A stretch of DNA of 41,947 nt from Paracoccaceae bacterium (GCA_007116575.1 SKIF01000130.1:1-41947); one strand, 5' to 3'. Shown: positions 8,511 to 16,652, counted from the stretch's first letter. Made by a program: numbers and translations. The notes: a model not told the origin generated them from the letters alone.

Positions 8511-9424
8511 GGCCGCTCCGCTTCCGGCAACAGGGCGCGCGCGCGGGTCAGCCCGGCCAGGGTCATTTCGGTCGCGTCATGCAAGGTGACCGGAACCGAC
8601 AGGGTCTTGAGCGCATCCGCATAGGCACGCGCGACACCCTCGGCCCCGATAATGGCCACGCGCTGGCCCAGCCAATAGGGTTTGGCCGCGGCCAGTTCGG
8701 CCCCGATCAACAGGCCGGATAGGCGCGCACGGGCCGCACCGGCTTCAAGCCCGTGCAGCAGGCTTTCGGCGCGGATCGCGAAGAGGCGCGCCATCAGCCG
8801 CTCGGGGCGCTCCATGCCCAGCGCCACGCCCTCTGCAAAGCCTGCCGCCTCCCACCCGCTGACCGAATGCCGCAGCACCGAAGTCTCCGATAGCAGCGCA
8901 AACATCTCGCCCGTCAGGAAAGTCTGGAAACTGACCACCTCACCCGCGCTGAGATGCGCCCATTTGCTATGCGTGCCGGGCAGGCAGATGACGCCGTCCC
9001 AGCCCGGATGCGCGGCGAGATAGCCCGCGATCTGGGTTTCCTCGCCGCGCATCACGTCGGCAGGCCGGGGTTGCTTGAGCCCCGGCACAACATGTACCGA
9101 GAGCCGCAAATCACGGCAGGGAGCTTGCGCCAGCGGCCCGCCCAGTGGCGCGCAGGGCACCGCGCTGTAGGGGGCCTCGACCCAGCCCTGACGGGAGCCC
9201 ACCATACCACAGGCGAGAACCGGCGTGACCTGCCCCTCGGGCAGCCAGTCCCGCACCATTGCCAGCAGCGCAGGCTCGAACCCGTCACGCTCCAGCACGC
9301 CCATACCCTGATCGGACTGCGCCGCGTGGATCACCCGGTCGCCCGACAGTCCCCAGACGCGCAGATGCGACGTGCCCCAGTCAGCAGCGATCCAGAAGCC
9401 TTGTGTTGGGGCGGGCTCGCTCAT
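8498..9424 (-). CDS. dgoK: 2-dehydro-3-deoxygalactonokinase
   Basis: 308 residues with the DgoK family opening WIAADWGTSHLRVWGL (phosphate-binding loop of the sugar-kinase fold). Later come ACGMVGSRQGWVEAPY, a CLPGTHSKWAHL motif and FLTGEMFALLSE, all hallmarks of the family. It phosphorylates 2-keto-3-deoxygalactonate to the 6-phosphate used by DgoA. The start ATG (9422-9424) overlaps the stop of the SDR gene (9421-9423), and its own end overlaps the aldolase start by 13 bp. The substrate it needs must come from a galactonate dehydratase, which is not in this window. Confidence 0.93.
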   Translation of the reverse strand: MSEPAPTQGFWIAADWGTSHLRVWGLSGDRVIHAAQSDQGMGVLERDGFEPALLAMVRDWLPEGQVTPVLACGMVGSRQGWVEAPYSAVPCAPLGGPLAQAPCRDLRLSVHVVPGLKQPRPADVMRGEETQIAGYLAAHPGWDGVICLPGTHSKWAHLSAGEVVSFQTFLTGEMFALLSETSVLRHSVSGWEAAGFAEGVALGMERPERLMARLFAIRAESLLHGLEAGAARARLSGLLIGAELAAAKPYWLGQRVAIIGAEGVARAYADALKTLSVPVTLHDATEMTLAGLTRARALLPEAERPCVN

Positions 9425-10185
9425 CCGGTCACCACCACGCCGCCATCGATCACCAGTGCCTGACCTGTCATCGCGCGGCTGGCCTCCGACGCAAGGTACA
9501 GCACACCCCCCGCGATATCCTGGGGCGAGAGCGTGTCAGGCAGGCATTGGCGCTTCATATGCTCGGCCAGCCCCTCTGGCGTGACCCATTGGTCCAGTTG
9601 CTTCGGCGTCATAACCCAGCCAGGTGCCAGTGCATTGACGCGGATACGGTGCGGCCCCAGCTCGCGCGCGAGGCTGCGCGTCAGCCCGTTGAGCGCCGAA
9701 TTGGCCGCCGTATAGATCGGGTAGCCCGCATTGCCCATCATGTAACTGATCGAGGTGATGTTGATGATCGACCCGCCGCTCATATCGCGCATCGCAGGGA
9801 CCACGGCCTGCGCGGCATGGACATAGCATTTGAAGTTGATCGCGAGCGCCCAGTCAAGAAACTCATCGGTCACATCGTCCAGCGTGTGGCGCTGGTCATT
9901 GGCGGCATTATTGATCAGAACCCGGATCGGGCCATGCGCCTCGGCAGCTTGCGCAATCGCGTCTTCCAGCGCGCGCGCATCGGTGATGTCGCAGGCAATG
10001 AAAAGCGGTCGGTTGCCAGTGGCCTGTTCCATCGCATCGCAGAAACCTGTCGCATCCGAGCGCTGCACGAAAGCGACCCTCGCGCCCTGACGCAGGAACG
10101 CCTCGGTCAGCCCGGCACCAATGCCTGATCCTCCACCCGTGATAAAGACCGAGGCCGCGTTCAGATCGGAGTAGAGTGCAGTCAT
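9421..10185 (-). CDS. SDR-family sugar dehydrogenase, probable D-galactose 1-dehydrogenase, with Lys-to-Asn active-site change
   Basis: 254 residues from the ATG at 10185; an upstream in-frame extension to 10284 runs through non-family sequence and was dropped. The nucleotide-binding motif TGGGSGIG spans residues 16-23. NNAA is at 92-95, N117 in the LAINFK segment, catalytic S145 and Y158. The classical YxxxK is Y158-T-A-A-N162, so the catalytic lysine is replaced by asparagine. Position in a galactosidase/DgoK/DgoA/lactonase operon argues for oxidation of D-galactose to galactono-lactone with NAD(P), the first De Ley-Doudoroff step. The galactose assignment is inferred from neighbours; arabinose or fucose dehydrogenase activity is possible. 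Whether the Asn variant is active is open. Confidence 0.8.
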   Translation of the reverse strand: MTALYSDLNAASVFITGGGSGIGAGLTEAFLRQGARVAFVQRSDATGFCDAMEQATGNRPLFIACDITDARALEDAIAQAAEAHGPIRVLINNAANDQRHTLDDVTDEFLDWALAINFKCYVHAAQAVVPAMRDMSGGSIINITSISYMMGNAGYPIYTAANSALNGLTRSLARELGPHRIRVNALAPGWVMTPKQLDQWVTPEGLAEHMKRQCLPDTLSPQDIAGGVLYLASEASRAMTGQALVIDGGVVVTG

Positions 10186-10213
10186 GCGGGGTTCCGGGGG
10201 TGAGGGTGGGTTT

Positions 10214-10236
10214 GAGTATTTGTTGGCAAGATGAAG
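10214..10236. repeat. Short intergenic motif of a type I associate with Rhodobacterales genomes
   Basis: The 51-bp gap between the SDR and GH4 genes contains GAGTATTT followed shortly by GGCAAGATGAAG. From memory, a motif of the form GAGTATTT-n-GATGAAG recurs at gene ends in Rhodobacteraceae. Only this copy was noticed in the window, so calling it a repeat relies on general knowledge rather than on the sequence. Confidence 0.3.
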
Positions 10237-10237
10237 A

Positions 10238-11590
10238 TCAGGCGGCCTTGCGGGGGCGGCACCAGTCGGGCAGCCAGTCGGCATGGGCGGTCAGCAGATC
10301 ATCGACCAGCGCGCGGATCTGGCGCAGGTCTAGTTCAGCGGCGGTGTGGGGGTCAAGCATGGCAGCGTGATAGATGTGGTCGCTATTCTCGGTGAGCAGC
10401 GCCTGCACGGTCAGTTCCTGCACGTTCAGGTTGGTGCGCATGAGCGCGATGAGATGTGGCGGCAGGTCCGGCACGACCGTCGGCTGCAAGCCATTGGCAT
10501 CGACCAGTGTTGGAACCTCGACTGCAGCCCCTTCGGGCAGTTGCGGGATAAATCCGTGATTGGCGTGGTTGCCATAGATCACCGAGGGCGTGCCGGTCGT
10601 GAGGCTGTCCATGATGGTCGCGGCGTATTCGTGCGTTTCCAAGTGCTCGATCATCGGCGCGGTTTTCAGCGCCTCGGCCTGCGCGCTCCAGGCCGCAATC
10701 TGTTCTTCGCAGCGTTTTGGGTATTCGTCCAGCGGGATGCGGAGACGCTCGATCAGGTCGGGGCGGTGGGACTTGATGAACCAAGGCACATATTCGGCGA
10801 AGTGCTCGGAAGATTCTGTGACGAAATACCCGAGATGCTCCATCACCTCGTAGCGCACGAGGTTGGGGCAGCGGGGGTTCCAGTGGGATTCCAGCGGGAT
10901 GCGCCCAGCGCGGTATCCCTCGCGCAGGGCCGGGTAGAGGTCGCGCCAACCGCTGCAATCGCGGGCCTCGAGCGAGAGGTAAAAGGCCATGTGATTGATA
11001 CCCGCCGCACGGTAACGCAGATCGGCCACGTCAAGGCCAAGATCGCGAGTGAGCTCCTCAGCCGTGCCCTGCACGGAATGGCACAGGCCCACTTGCCGGA
11101 TGTCGGGGTAGCGGGCGGTCAGCGCCCATGTGTTGATCGCCATCGGGTTGACATAGTTGAGCATCAGCGCATTCGGGCAGAGCGCGCGCATGTCCTCGGC
11201 CAGAGCCCACAGATGCGGCACTGTCCGCAGCCCGCGCATGATACCACCCACGCCCAGCGTGTCGGCAATGGTCTGGCGCAACCCGTAAGCCTTGGGGATT
11301 TCGAAATCCGTGACCGTGCACGGCTTGTAGCCGCCGATCTGGAAGGCCACGATGACAAAATCCGCACCATCAAGCGCAGTACGGCGGTCGGTGGTCGCCG
11401 TCACGCGCGCCCCGGCCCCGAGCGAGGCGGCCAGTTTGCGCGCCACCAGCGCAGAGTCCTCCAGCCGCGCCGCGTCGATATCCATCAGCGCGATATGGGC
11501 GTCCGACAGGGCCGGGCGCAGCAGTGCGTCGCCGATCAGGTTTTTCATGAAGACCGTGGATCCGGCCCCGATGAAGGCAATTTTCGTCAT
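10238..11590 (-). CDS. melA: GH4 alpha-galactosidase (MelA-type, NAD+/Mn2+ dependent)
   Basis: 450 residues, standard for GH4. The N-terminal Rossmann motif is KIAFIGAGST. The Mn2+ ligands are C170 in GLCHSVQG and H200 in AAGINHMAFYL. LNYVNPMAINTWAL and DTLGVGGIMRGLRT are further GH4 signatures. Cytoplasmic hydrolysis of imported alpha-galactosides (for example melibiose) by the redox-elimination mechanism of this family would feed galactose to the oxidative genes downstream. Its ATG (11588-11590) overlaps the stop of the upstream permease by 4 bp. GH4 also includes alpha-glucosidases and alpha-galacturonidases; alpha-galactosidase is preferred because of the GH42 and dgo neighbours. Confidence 0.88.
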   Translation of the reverse strand: MTKIAFIGAGSTVFMKNLIGDALLRPALSDAHIALMDIDAARLEDSALVARKLAASLGAGARVTATTDRRTALDGADFVIVAFQIGGYKPCTVTDFEIPKAYGLRQTIADTLGVGGIMRGLRTVPHLWALAEDMRALCPNALMLNYVNPMAINTWALTARYPDIRQVGLCHSVQGTAEELTRDLGLDVADLRYRAAGINHMAFYLSLEARDCSGWRDLYPALREGYRAGRIPLESHWNPRCPNLVRYEVMEHLGYFVTESSEHFAEYVPWFIKSHRPDLIERLRIPLDEYPKRCEEQIAAWSAQAEALKTAPMIEHLETHEYAATIMDSLTTGTPSVIYGNHANHGFIPQLPEGAAVEVPTLVDANGLQPTVVPDLPPHLIALMRTNLNVQELTVQALLTENSDHIYHAAMLDPHTAAELDLRQIRALVDDLLTAHADWLPDWCRPRKAA

Positions 11591-12435
11591 TTTACAGCTC
11601 CGAGAGTGAGTCCCGCGATGAAGTGTTTCTGCATCAGGAAGAACATCATCACAGGCGGCAGGGCAGCGATGATCGAGCCTGCGCTCATCATGTGATAGGC
11701 AGCACGGAACTGGCTGTTGAAGGCGGTAATCCCGGCAGTGACGGGTTGGCTTTCGACCCCCTGGGTCAGCACAACGGCCCAGAAGTAATCGTTCCAGATA
11801 AAGGTGAAGATCAGCACGCTCAGCGCCGCGATGGCCGGGCGCATCAGCGGCAGTACGACATACCAGAAGATGCGGATCTCGCTGACACCTTCGACGCGGG
11901 CGGCCTCGATCAGCTCGCGCGGTAGCGCGCGGATGAAATTGCGCATGAAGAGCGTGCAGAACCCGGTCTGGAAGGCGACATGGAACAACACCAGCCCCAT
12001 GCGCGTGTCATAAAGCCCCATATTCACGGTCAGGTCGCGCACTGGCACCATCAGGATCTGGAAGGGCACGAAATTGCCCGCCACGAACATGAAGAAGATC
12101 CAGATATTGCCCTTGAAGCGGTAAACGCCCAGCGCGAAGCCTGTCATGCACGAAAGCGCCACTGCTCCGATGACTGTCGGTACGGTGATGAAGATCGAGT
12201 TGATCAGGTAACGCGGCATGGCGCTGTCGGTGAAGACGCGCGTGTAATTTTCGAACCCTGCAAAGCTTGAGGGCAGCCCCCAGAGGTTGCCTTGCGTGAA
12301 GTCAGCGTCAGGCTTGATCGAGAACAGCGCCACCATCAGCAAGGGCAGCAGCCACATCATGAGGGCGATTGGCAGCAGCGCCTTGTAGCTGGCCTGTATA
12401 GCTGCAGAGCGGCGCTCGACTGGGGTGGGAAACAT
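11587..12435 (-). CDS. Carbohydrate ABC transporter permease (LacG/MalG type)
   Basis: 282 residues with about six membrane segments. The cytoplasmic EAA loop reads ELIEAARVEGVSEIRIFWYV, the contact site for the ATPase, in the expected place before the last two helices. It is the second permease of a CUT1-type importer. It starts 1 bp after the stop of the first permease gene and overlaps the alpha-galactosidase start at its end. The N-terminus (MFPTPVERRSAAIQ) is short and cytoplasmic, followed by a hydrophobic helix with LLPLLMVALFSIKP. Likely substrates are alpha- and beta-galactosides, inferred from the operon. Confidence 0.92.
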   Translation of the reverse strand: MFPTPVERRSAAIQASYKALLPIALMMWLLPLLMVALFSIKPDADFTQGNLWGLPSSFAGFENYTRVFTDSAMPRYLINSIFITVPTVIGAVALSCMTGFALGVYRFKGNIWIFFMFVAGNFVPFQILMVPVRDLTVNMGLYDTRMGLVLFHVAFQTGFCTLFMRNFIRALPRELIEAARVEGVSEIRIFWYVVLPLMRPAIAALSVLIFTFIWNDYFWAVVLTQGVESQPVTAGITAFNSQFRAAYHMMSAGSIIAALPPVMMFFLMQKHFIAGLTLGAVK

Positions 12436-12436
12436 C

Positions 12437-13363
12437 TCAATACCCCCGCTCTTCGCGCCACATGCGCCACAGGAAGAAGGCGATATAGACCATCATGATC
12501 AGGAACAGTACAACAGCGATGGCCGCGCCATACCCCATGCGGAAGCCAAACTCCGAAAGTGAGACCTCGAACATGTAATAGGCCAGCACGCGGCTGGACC
12601 CGAACGGCCCGCCATTGGTCATGACCGAGACCATGTCGAAGCTGCGCAGTGCGCCGATGACTGTGACCACCACGGCGATAAAGGTGGCGGGGCGCAGTTG
12701 CGGCAGGATCACATACCACAGCATTTTCCAGCCCTTCGCACCATCAAGCCGCGCGGCCTCGACCTGTTCCGGATCGACTGCGTTCAGGCCGGTCAGATAC
12801 AGGATCATGCAATAGGCAACCTGCGGCCAAAGCCCCGCCGCGATGATGCCATAGGTCACCGTGTTTGGGTTGCCGAGGATATTCACAGGGCCTGCGCCGA
12901 ATAGACCCAGAATAGGGTTCAGAAGCCCGATGGATGGATTGTAAAACCAGGCAAAAACCAGCCCGACAACGACCTGAGAGATCACGAAGGGAAAAAAGAA
13001 CAGCGACTTGTAGAGCCGGATACCGCGCACCTGCTGGTTCAGAAATAGCGCGATGAACAAGCCGCCGGGAATCGCGAGCAGATACAATACCAGCCAGCGA
13101 AGATTGTTCCAAAGCGATGTGTAGAAGGCCGGGTCATCCAAGAGCCGTTCATAGTTCTGCAACCCGATATATCGTGCTTCGCCCAGACCGTCCCAGCGAT
13201 AAAGGCTGATATGGAAGCTCTGGAAGATCGGCAGAACCACATAGATTGCGAAGAACACCATCCCCGGCGCCAGGAACAGCCATGGTGCGATCCTCATCTG
13301 GTTGCTGCGCCAGTAACCGCGTGCGGGTGGCGGGGCGGGTTCGGAGGTGATCGGTGCAGCCAT
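12437..13363 (-). CDS. Carbohydrate ABC transporter permease (LacF/MalF type)
   Basis: 308 residues with about six membrane helices after a 25-30-residue cytoplasmic N-terminus. The first helix contains APWLFLAPGMVFFAIYVVLP. The EAA loop is EQVEAARLDGAKGWKMLWYV, matching CUT1 permeases. It pairs with the LacG-type permease immediately downstream. The gene lies 69 bp downstream of the binding-protein gene, a gap that contains a strong GC-rich hairpin. Confidence 0.92.
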   Translation of the reverse strand: MAAPITSEPAPPPARGYWRSNQMRIAPWLFLAPGMVFFAIYVVLPIFQSFHISLYRWDGLGEARYIGLQNYERLLDDPAFYTSLWNNLRWLVLYLLAIPGGLFIALFLNQQVRGIRLYKSLFFFPFVISQVVVGLVFAWFYNPSIGLLNPILGLFGAGPVNILGNPNTVTYGIIAAGLWPQVAYCMILYLTGLNAVDPEQVEAARLDGAKGWKMLWYVILPQLRPATFIAVVVTVIGALRSFDMVSVMTNGGPFGSSRVLAYYMFEVSLSEFGFRMGYGAAIAVVLFLIMMVYIAFFLWRMWREERGY

Positions 13364-13386
13364 GACACAGCCCGTCTTGTGAAGTA

Positions 13387-13420
13387 GCCGCCGGGACAGC
13401 CCAAGGGCCGCCCCGGCGGC
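13387..13420 (-). promoter_or_regulatory. GC-rich hairpin between binding-protein and permease genes
   Basis: A perfect 9-bp inverted repeat, GCCGCCGGG (13387-13395) and CCCGGCGGC (13412-13420), encloses a 16-nt loop that itself holds GCCC-AA-GGGC. It sits just after the binding-protein stop codon and before the permease gene. No T-run follows on the transcribed strand, so it is not a canonical terminator. In sugar ABC operons such hairpins typically stabilise the upstream mRNA or cause partial termination, giving more binding protein than permease; that role is inferred here. Confidence 0.6.
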
Positions 13421-13432
13421 GGGAGGAACCTA

Positions 13433-14680
13433 TCAGTCTTCCAGCATCCGCTGCCGCACGCTTTCAAGACGGTTCAGGATAGCGTCCAGATTGTCGGGCA
13501 TGACCATGAATTCCTGAAAGCCCTCCATTGCGGCTGAGGCCATCTCGGCATCCGCGTCGCGGTCGAAGAATTGGGCAATGCCGCCCGTCGCATTCGACAG
13601 CATCTCGAAGCCCGCCTGAATGAACTTGTCATCGGCGACTTCGGCGTTGCTGTTCACCGGCAACTGTCCCAGAACCTCATTGGCGATGGTCTGGTTCTCG
13701 GCGCTGGCGACATAGAGCAGAAATTCGCGCGCGGCTTCCTTGTTCTGGGCCTGTGCGGGGATGTGTAGTGTGTCAGTTGGCGCATCTTCGGCCATAGGAA
13801 TGCCGGGCGTGATTTCGGGGAACTGGTAGAAGCCCAGTTGATCGTCCGTCATGCCCGCATCGCGCAGCGGCTCGACCAGAAAGTTGCCCATCAGGTAAGC
13901 AGCGGCCTGACCATTCACCAGATAGGGCTGCGCTTCTTGCCAAGTATAGGCGGTGTGGTTGTCGATGAAGGCACCCATGTCGATCAGCGTCCGCCAGTTG
14001 GCGAAGGTTTCGCGCACGCGGTCATCGGTCCACGGGATCTCGTTCGCAGTCAGGGCCATATGGAAGTCATAGCCATGGGTCCGCAGGTTCAGGTAGTCGA
14101 ACCAGCCGCCCGCCGTCCACAGAAAGCGCGTGCCGATGGTGTAGCACTTGCGCCCGGAATCGAGGATCGCCTGACAGTTGGAAATCTCTTCCTCCCATGT
14201 CGTCGCCGGGGTCAGGCCGAGTTCCTCGTAGATATCCGAGCGGTAGTAGATGCCCCACTGGTAATAGGTATAGGGCACGCCCCATTGTTTGCCGTCCAGC
14301 GTGAGCGCGGGCCTGGTCGAGGCAAGCTCTTCACCCATCGGACCGTCCCAGAGGTCTGAGACATCCTCGAACAGCCCCGCATTGACATAAGGCCGCATCC
14401 GGTTGCCCGCATACCAGCCGTTCACGTCCGGCGCATTCGCGGTCAGGTAGTTGCGGATCTGGGTCTTGTTTGCCTCACGGTCGATCAGGGTCAGTTCGAT
14501 GTTCAGCTCGGGGTGCATCTCCTGAAAGCGCTCGACCATGCCCTCCATCGCTGCGCGCGGCGCAGGGTTCTGGTCGTTGAAGAAGATGCGCAGATCGCCG
14601 GTCAGTTCGGCGCTGGCAGGCGCGGCAAGCGCCGTCGTCATGGCCAGAGCGGCAGCCGCGCTCTTGAGTGTGAACCGCAT
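13433..14680 (-). CDS. Extracellular (periplasmic) sugar-binding protein of the ABC importer
   Basis: 415 residues from the ATG at 14680. A GTG eight codons upstream (14704) is possible, but GGGAGG lies 5-6 nt before the 14680 ATG and within that extension, so the later start is chosen. The signal peptide is clear: MRFTLKSAAAALAMTTALAAPASA, cleaved before ELTGDLRIFF. The mature protein has the SBP family 1 pattern, including a YLTANAPDVNGWYAGNRM segment, WGVPYTYYQWGIYYRSD and a C-terminal NQTIANEVLGQLPVN region. It captures the galactoside in the periplasm for the two downstream permeases. It is the first gene of the minus-strand operon, divergent from the IclR gene. Confidence 0.92.
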   Translation of the reverse strand: MRFTLKSAAAALAMTTALAAPASAELTGDLRIFFNDQNPAPRAAMEGMVERFQEMHPELNIELTLIDREANKTQIRNYLTANAPDVNGWYAGNRMRPYVNAGLFEDVSDLWDGPMGEELASTRPALTLDGKQWGVPYTYYQWGIYYRSDIYEELGLTPATTWEEEISNCQAILDSGRKCYTIGTRFLWTAGGWFDYLNLRTHGYDFHMALTANEIPWTDDRVRETFANWRTLIDMGAFIDNHTAYTWQEAQPYLVNGQAAAYLMGNFLVEPLRDAGMTDDQLGFYQFPEITPGIPMAEDAPTDTLHIPAQAQNKEAAREFLLYVASAENQTIANEVLGQLPVNSNAEVADDKFIQAGFEMLSNATGGIAQFFDRDADAEMASAAMEGFQEFMVMPDNLDAILNRLESVRQRMLED

Positions 14681-14697
14681 GATTTCCTCCCTTGCAG

Positions 14698-14756
14698 GTT
14701 TCACTATTTGAAACTAGTTTTTATATATTGAAAACGATGCGGCGAATCGCTATGTT
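14698..14756. promoter_or_regulatory. Operator-like palindromes and IclR-gene promoter in the divergent region
   Basis: The gap between the binding-protein and IclR genes is AT-rich. It holds GTTTCA-N5-TGAAAC (14698-14714) overlapping the perfect palindrome AAACTAGTTT (14711-14720). On the plus strand, TTGAAA (14728-14733), a 17-bp spacer and TATGTT (14751-14756) make a plausible promoter for the IclR gene. IclR-family regulators commonly bind such short dyads between divergent genes. Binding by the neighbouring regulator is inferred. I found no equally good promoter on the minus strand. Confidence 0.5.
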
Positions 14757-14789
14757 TTGTCAAGACGTTGTTTCGGGCTTGGAGAGGTC

Positions 14790-15596
14790 ATGACCGCATC
14801 GCCAGCTGACGGCACAGTTGCCAAGGCGCTTGAAGTGCTGGACCTTGTCGCCACGCATGACACGCCGATGCGGTTTTCCGATCTTCTGGGCCAAAGCCCG
14901 TATCCCAAGGCAACGCTATACCGCTTGCTGCAAACGCTGGTCAGCCAGGGTATGCTGGCGTACGATCCGGAGCGCGCCACCTACAGCATGGGAATACGGC
15001 TGGTTCGGCTGGCGCATATCGCCTGGCAGCAAAGCTCGCTAGCCCCTATAGCGCGCCCATATCTCGATGATCTGTCAAGCAAAGTTGGCGAGACAGTGCA
15101 TCTGGCGCAGATGGACAATGCGCAAGTGCTCTATGTGGACAAGCGCAATGCCCGTGCTCCTGTGCGCATGTATTCTCAAGCGGGCAAAGTTGGGCCTGCC
15201 TATTGCACGGGCGTGGGAAAGGCCATGCTGGCCTTCGTGCCGGAAGCGCAGCTGCCGGCGTTGCTGACGCAGCAAAGCTGGCACAGATTTACAGACAACA
15301 CGCTGACTGCCCCCGATGCGTTGCGGGCCGAGTTGGACCTGATCCGCGCCCGCGGTTTTGCTTTCGACAACGAAGAGCATGAACCGGGCATCATCTGCGT
15401 TGCCATGCCAATTCTGACTTCGGGCGGAGGGGTCCTTGGGGCGCTTTCTGTCACATCAACCACGACGCGCATGACGCTTGCTGAGCTGGAAGGGTTGGTG
15501 CCCATGATCCGTGACATTGCCAATACCATCGCGGATGCGGCCGAGGACTGGCGTTTTCCCGAAGACAACACACTCCCCACCCGCAAGAGGGCCTGA
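14790..15596 (+). CDS. IclR-family transcriptional regulator of the galactoside cluster
   Basis: 268 residues from the ATG at 14790, preceded by GGAGAGG (14781-14787). A TTG 33 nt upstream keeps the frame open but lacks such a site. The N-terminal winged helix (TVAKALEVLDLVA through YPKATLYRLLQTLVSQGML) is followed by the IclR effector domain with GETVHLAQMD, YCTGVGKAMLAF, an RARGFAFDNEEHEPGIICVA segment and GALSVTSTTTRM. It diverges from the transporter/galactosidase operon and is followed after 3 bp by the ATPase gene. It is therefore the likely local repressor or activator, with a galactose-derived effector as an inference. Confidence 0.92.
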   Translation: MTASPADGTVAKALEVLDLVATHDTPMRFSDLLGQSPYPKATLYRLLQTLVSQGMLAYDPERATYSMGIRLVRLAHIAWQQSSLAPIARPYLDDLSSKVGETVHLAQMDNAQVLYVDKRNARAPVRMYSQAGKVGPAYCTGVGKAMLAFVPEAQLPALLTQQSWHRFTDNTLTAPDALRAELDLIRARGFAFDNEEHEPGIICVAMPILTSGGGVLGALSVTSTTTRMTLAELEGLVPMIRDIANTIADAAEDWRFPEDNTLPTRKRA

Positions 15597-15599
15597 ATC

Positions 15600-16652
15600 A
15601 TGTCCGGTGTGAATCTGAACTCTGTCGTCAAGAAGTACGGCGAAACACAGGTTATCCACGGCGTTGACCTGAACATAGAGCCTGGCGAGTTTTGTGTTTT
15701 TGTCGGCCCCTCGGGCTGCGGGAAGTCAACGCTTTTGCGCATGATCGCAGGGTTGGAGGAAACCACCAGCGGCAAGATTCACATCGGCGCGCGCGATGTC
15801 ACGCGGCTGGACCCCGCCCAGCGCGGTGTGGCAATGGTCTTCCAGACTTATGCGCTCTACCCGCATATGAGCGTGGCCGAGAATATGGGCTTCGGGCTCA
15901 AGATGACTGGTCATCCCAAGGCCGAGATCCGCGAGAAAGTGGCCAAGGCCGCAGAGATTCTGCGCCTGAACGAGTATCTGACCCGCAAGCCCAAGGCGCT
16001 TTCAGGCGGGCAACGCCAGCGCGTGGCGATTGGCCGGGCCATCGTGCGCGGGCCGGAAGTGTTCCTGTTCGACGAACCGCTTTCCAATCTCGACGCCGAG
16101 TTGCGCGTCGAGATGCGCGTGGAAATTGCTCGCCTGCACCGCGAGATCGGGGCCACGATGATCTATGTCACCCATGATCAGGTCGAGGCGATGACGCTCG
16201 CCGACAAGATCGTCGTGCTGCGCGGTGGCCGGGTCGAGCAGGTAGGCGCGCCACTCGATCTCTATCGCGACCCGGACAACCTGTTTGTTGCAGGCTTCAT
16301 CGGTTCACCGGCGATGAACCTCGTGGAGGCGAAACCCGTCGAGGGAGGTGTCGTTGCGCCCGCGCTGGGCGAAGCCGTGATCCCCTGCCGCGTGCCGTCG
16401 CATGCGCAGGATCTGGTCGTGGGGGTGCGTCCGCAGGATGTGCAGATAACCTCGGGCGATACCCACAGGGTCGAACTGACCGAGGCGCTGGGCGGGGTGT
16501 CCTTCATCCATTGCGCGCTAGGCGGCCAGCCGAAACTGATCATCGAGACCAAGGGCAGCCATGTCGAGGCGGCCGGCGCAACCATCGCATTGCAGGTCGA
16601 TCCGGACACGATTTTCCTGTTCGACAAGACCTCGGGGCACCGCTTGCGCTGA
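15600..16652 (+). CDS. ABC transporter ATP-binding protein (UgpC/MsmK/MalK type)
   Basis: 350 residues. Walker A GPSGCGKST is at 36-44, signature LSGGQ at 134-138, Walker B VFLFDEP around 154-160 and H192 in the switch. A C-terminal OB-type regulatory domain follows (VGVRPQDVQI; TIALQVDPDTIFLFD). This is the standard CUT1 sugar-importer ATPase. It would dimerise under the two permeases encoded on the opposite strand. It is co-transcribed with the IclR gene (3-bp gap) rather than with its permeases, so transporter subunits are split across both divergent transcripts. Confidence 0.95.
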   Translation: MSGVNLNSVVKKYGETQVIHGVDLNIEPGEFCVFVGPSGCGKSTLLRMIAGLEETTSGKIHIGARDVTRLDPAQRGVAMVFQTYALYPHMSVAENMGFGLKMTGHPKAEIREKVAKAAEILRLNEYLTRKPKALSGGQRQRVAIGRAIVRGPEVFLFDEPLSNLDAELRVEMRVEIARLHREIGATMIYVTHDQVEAMTLADKIVVLRGGRVEQVGAPLDLYRDPDNLFVAGFIGSPAMNLVEAKPVEGGVVAPALGEAVIPCRVPSHAQDLVVGVRPQDVQITSGDTHRVELTEALGGVSFIHCALGGQPKLIIETKGSHVEAAGATIALQVDPDTIFLFDKTSGHRLR

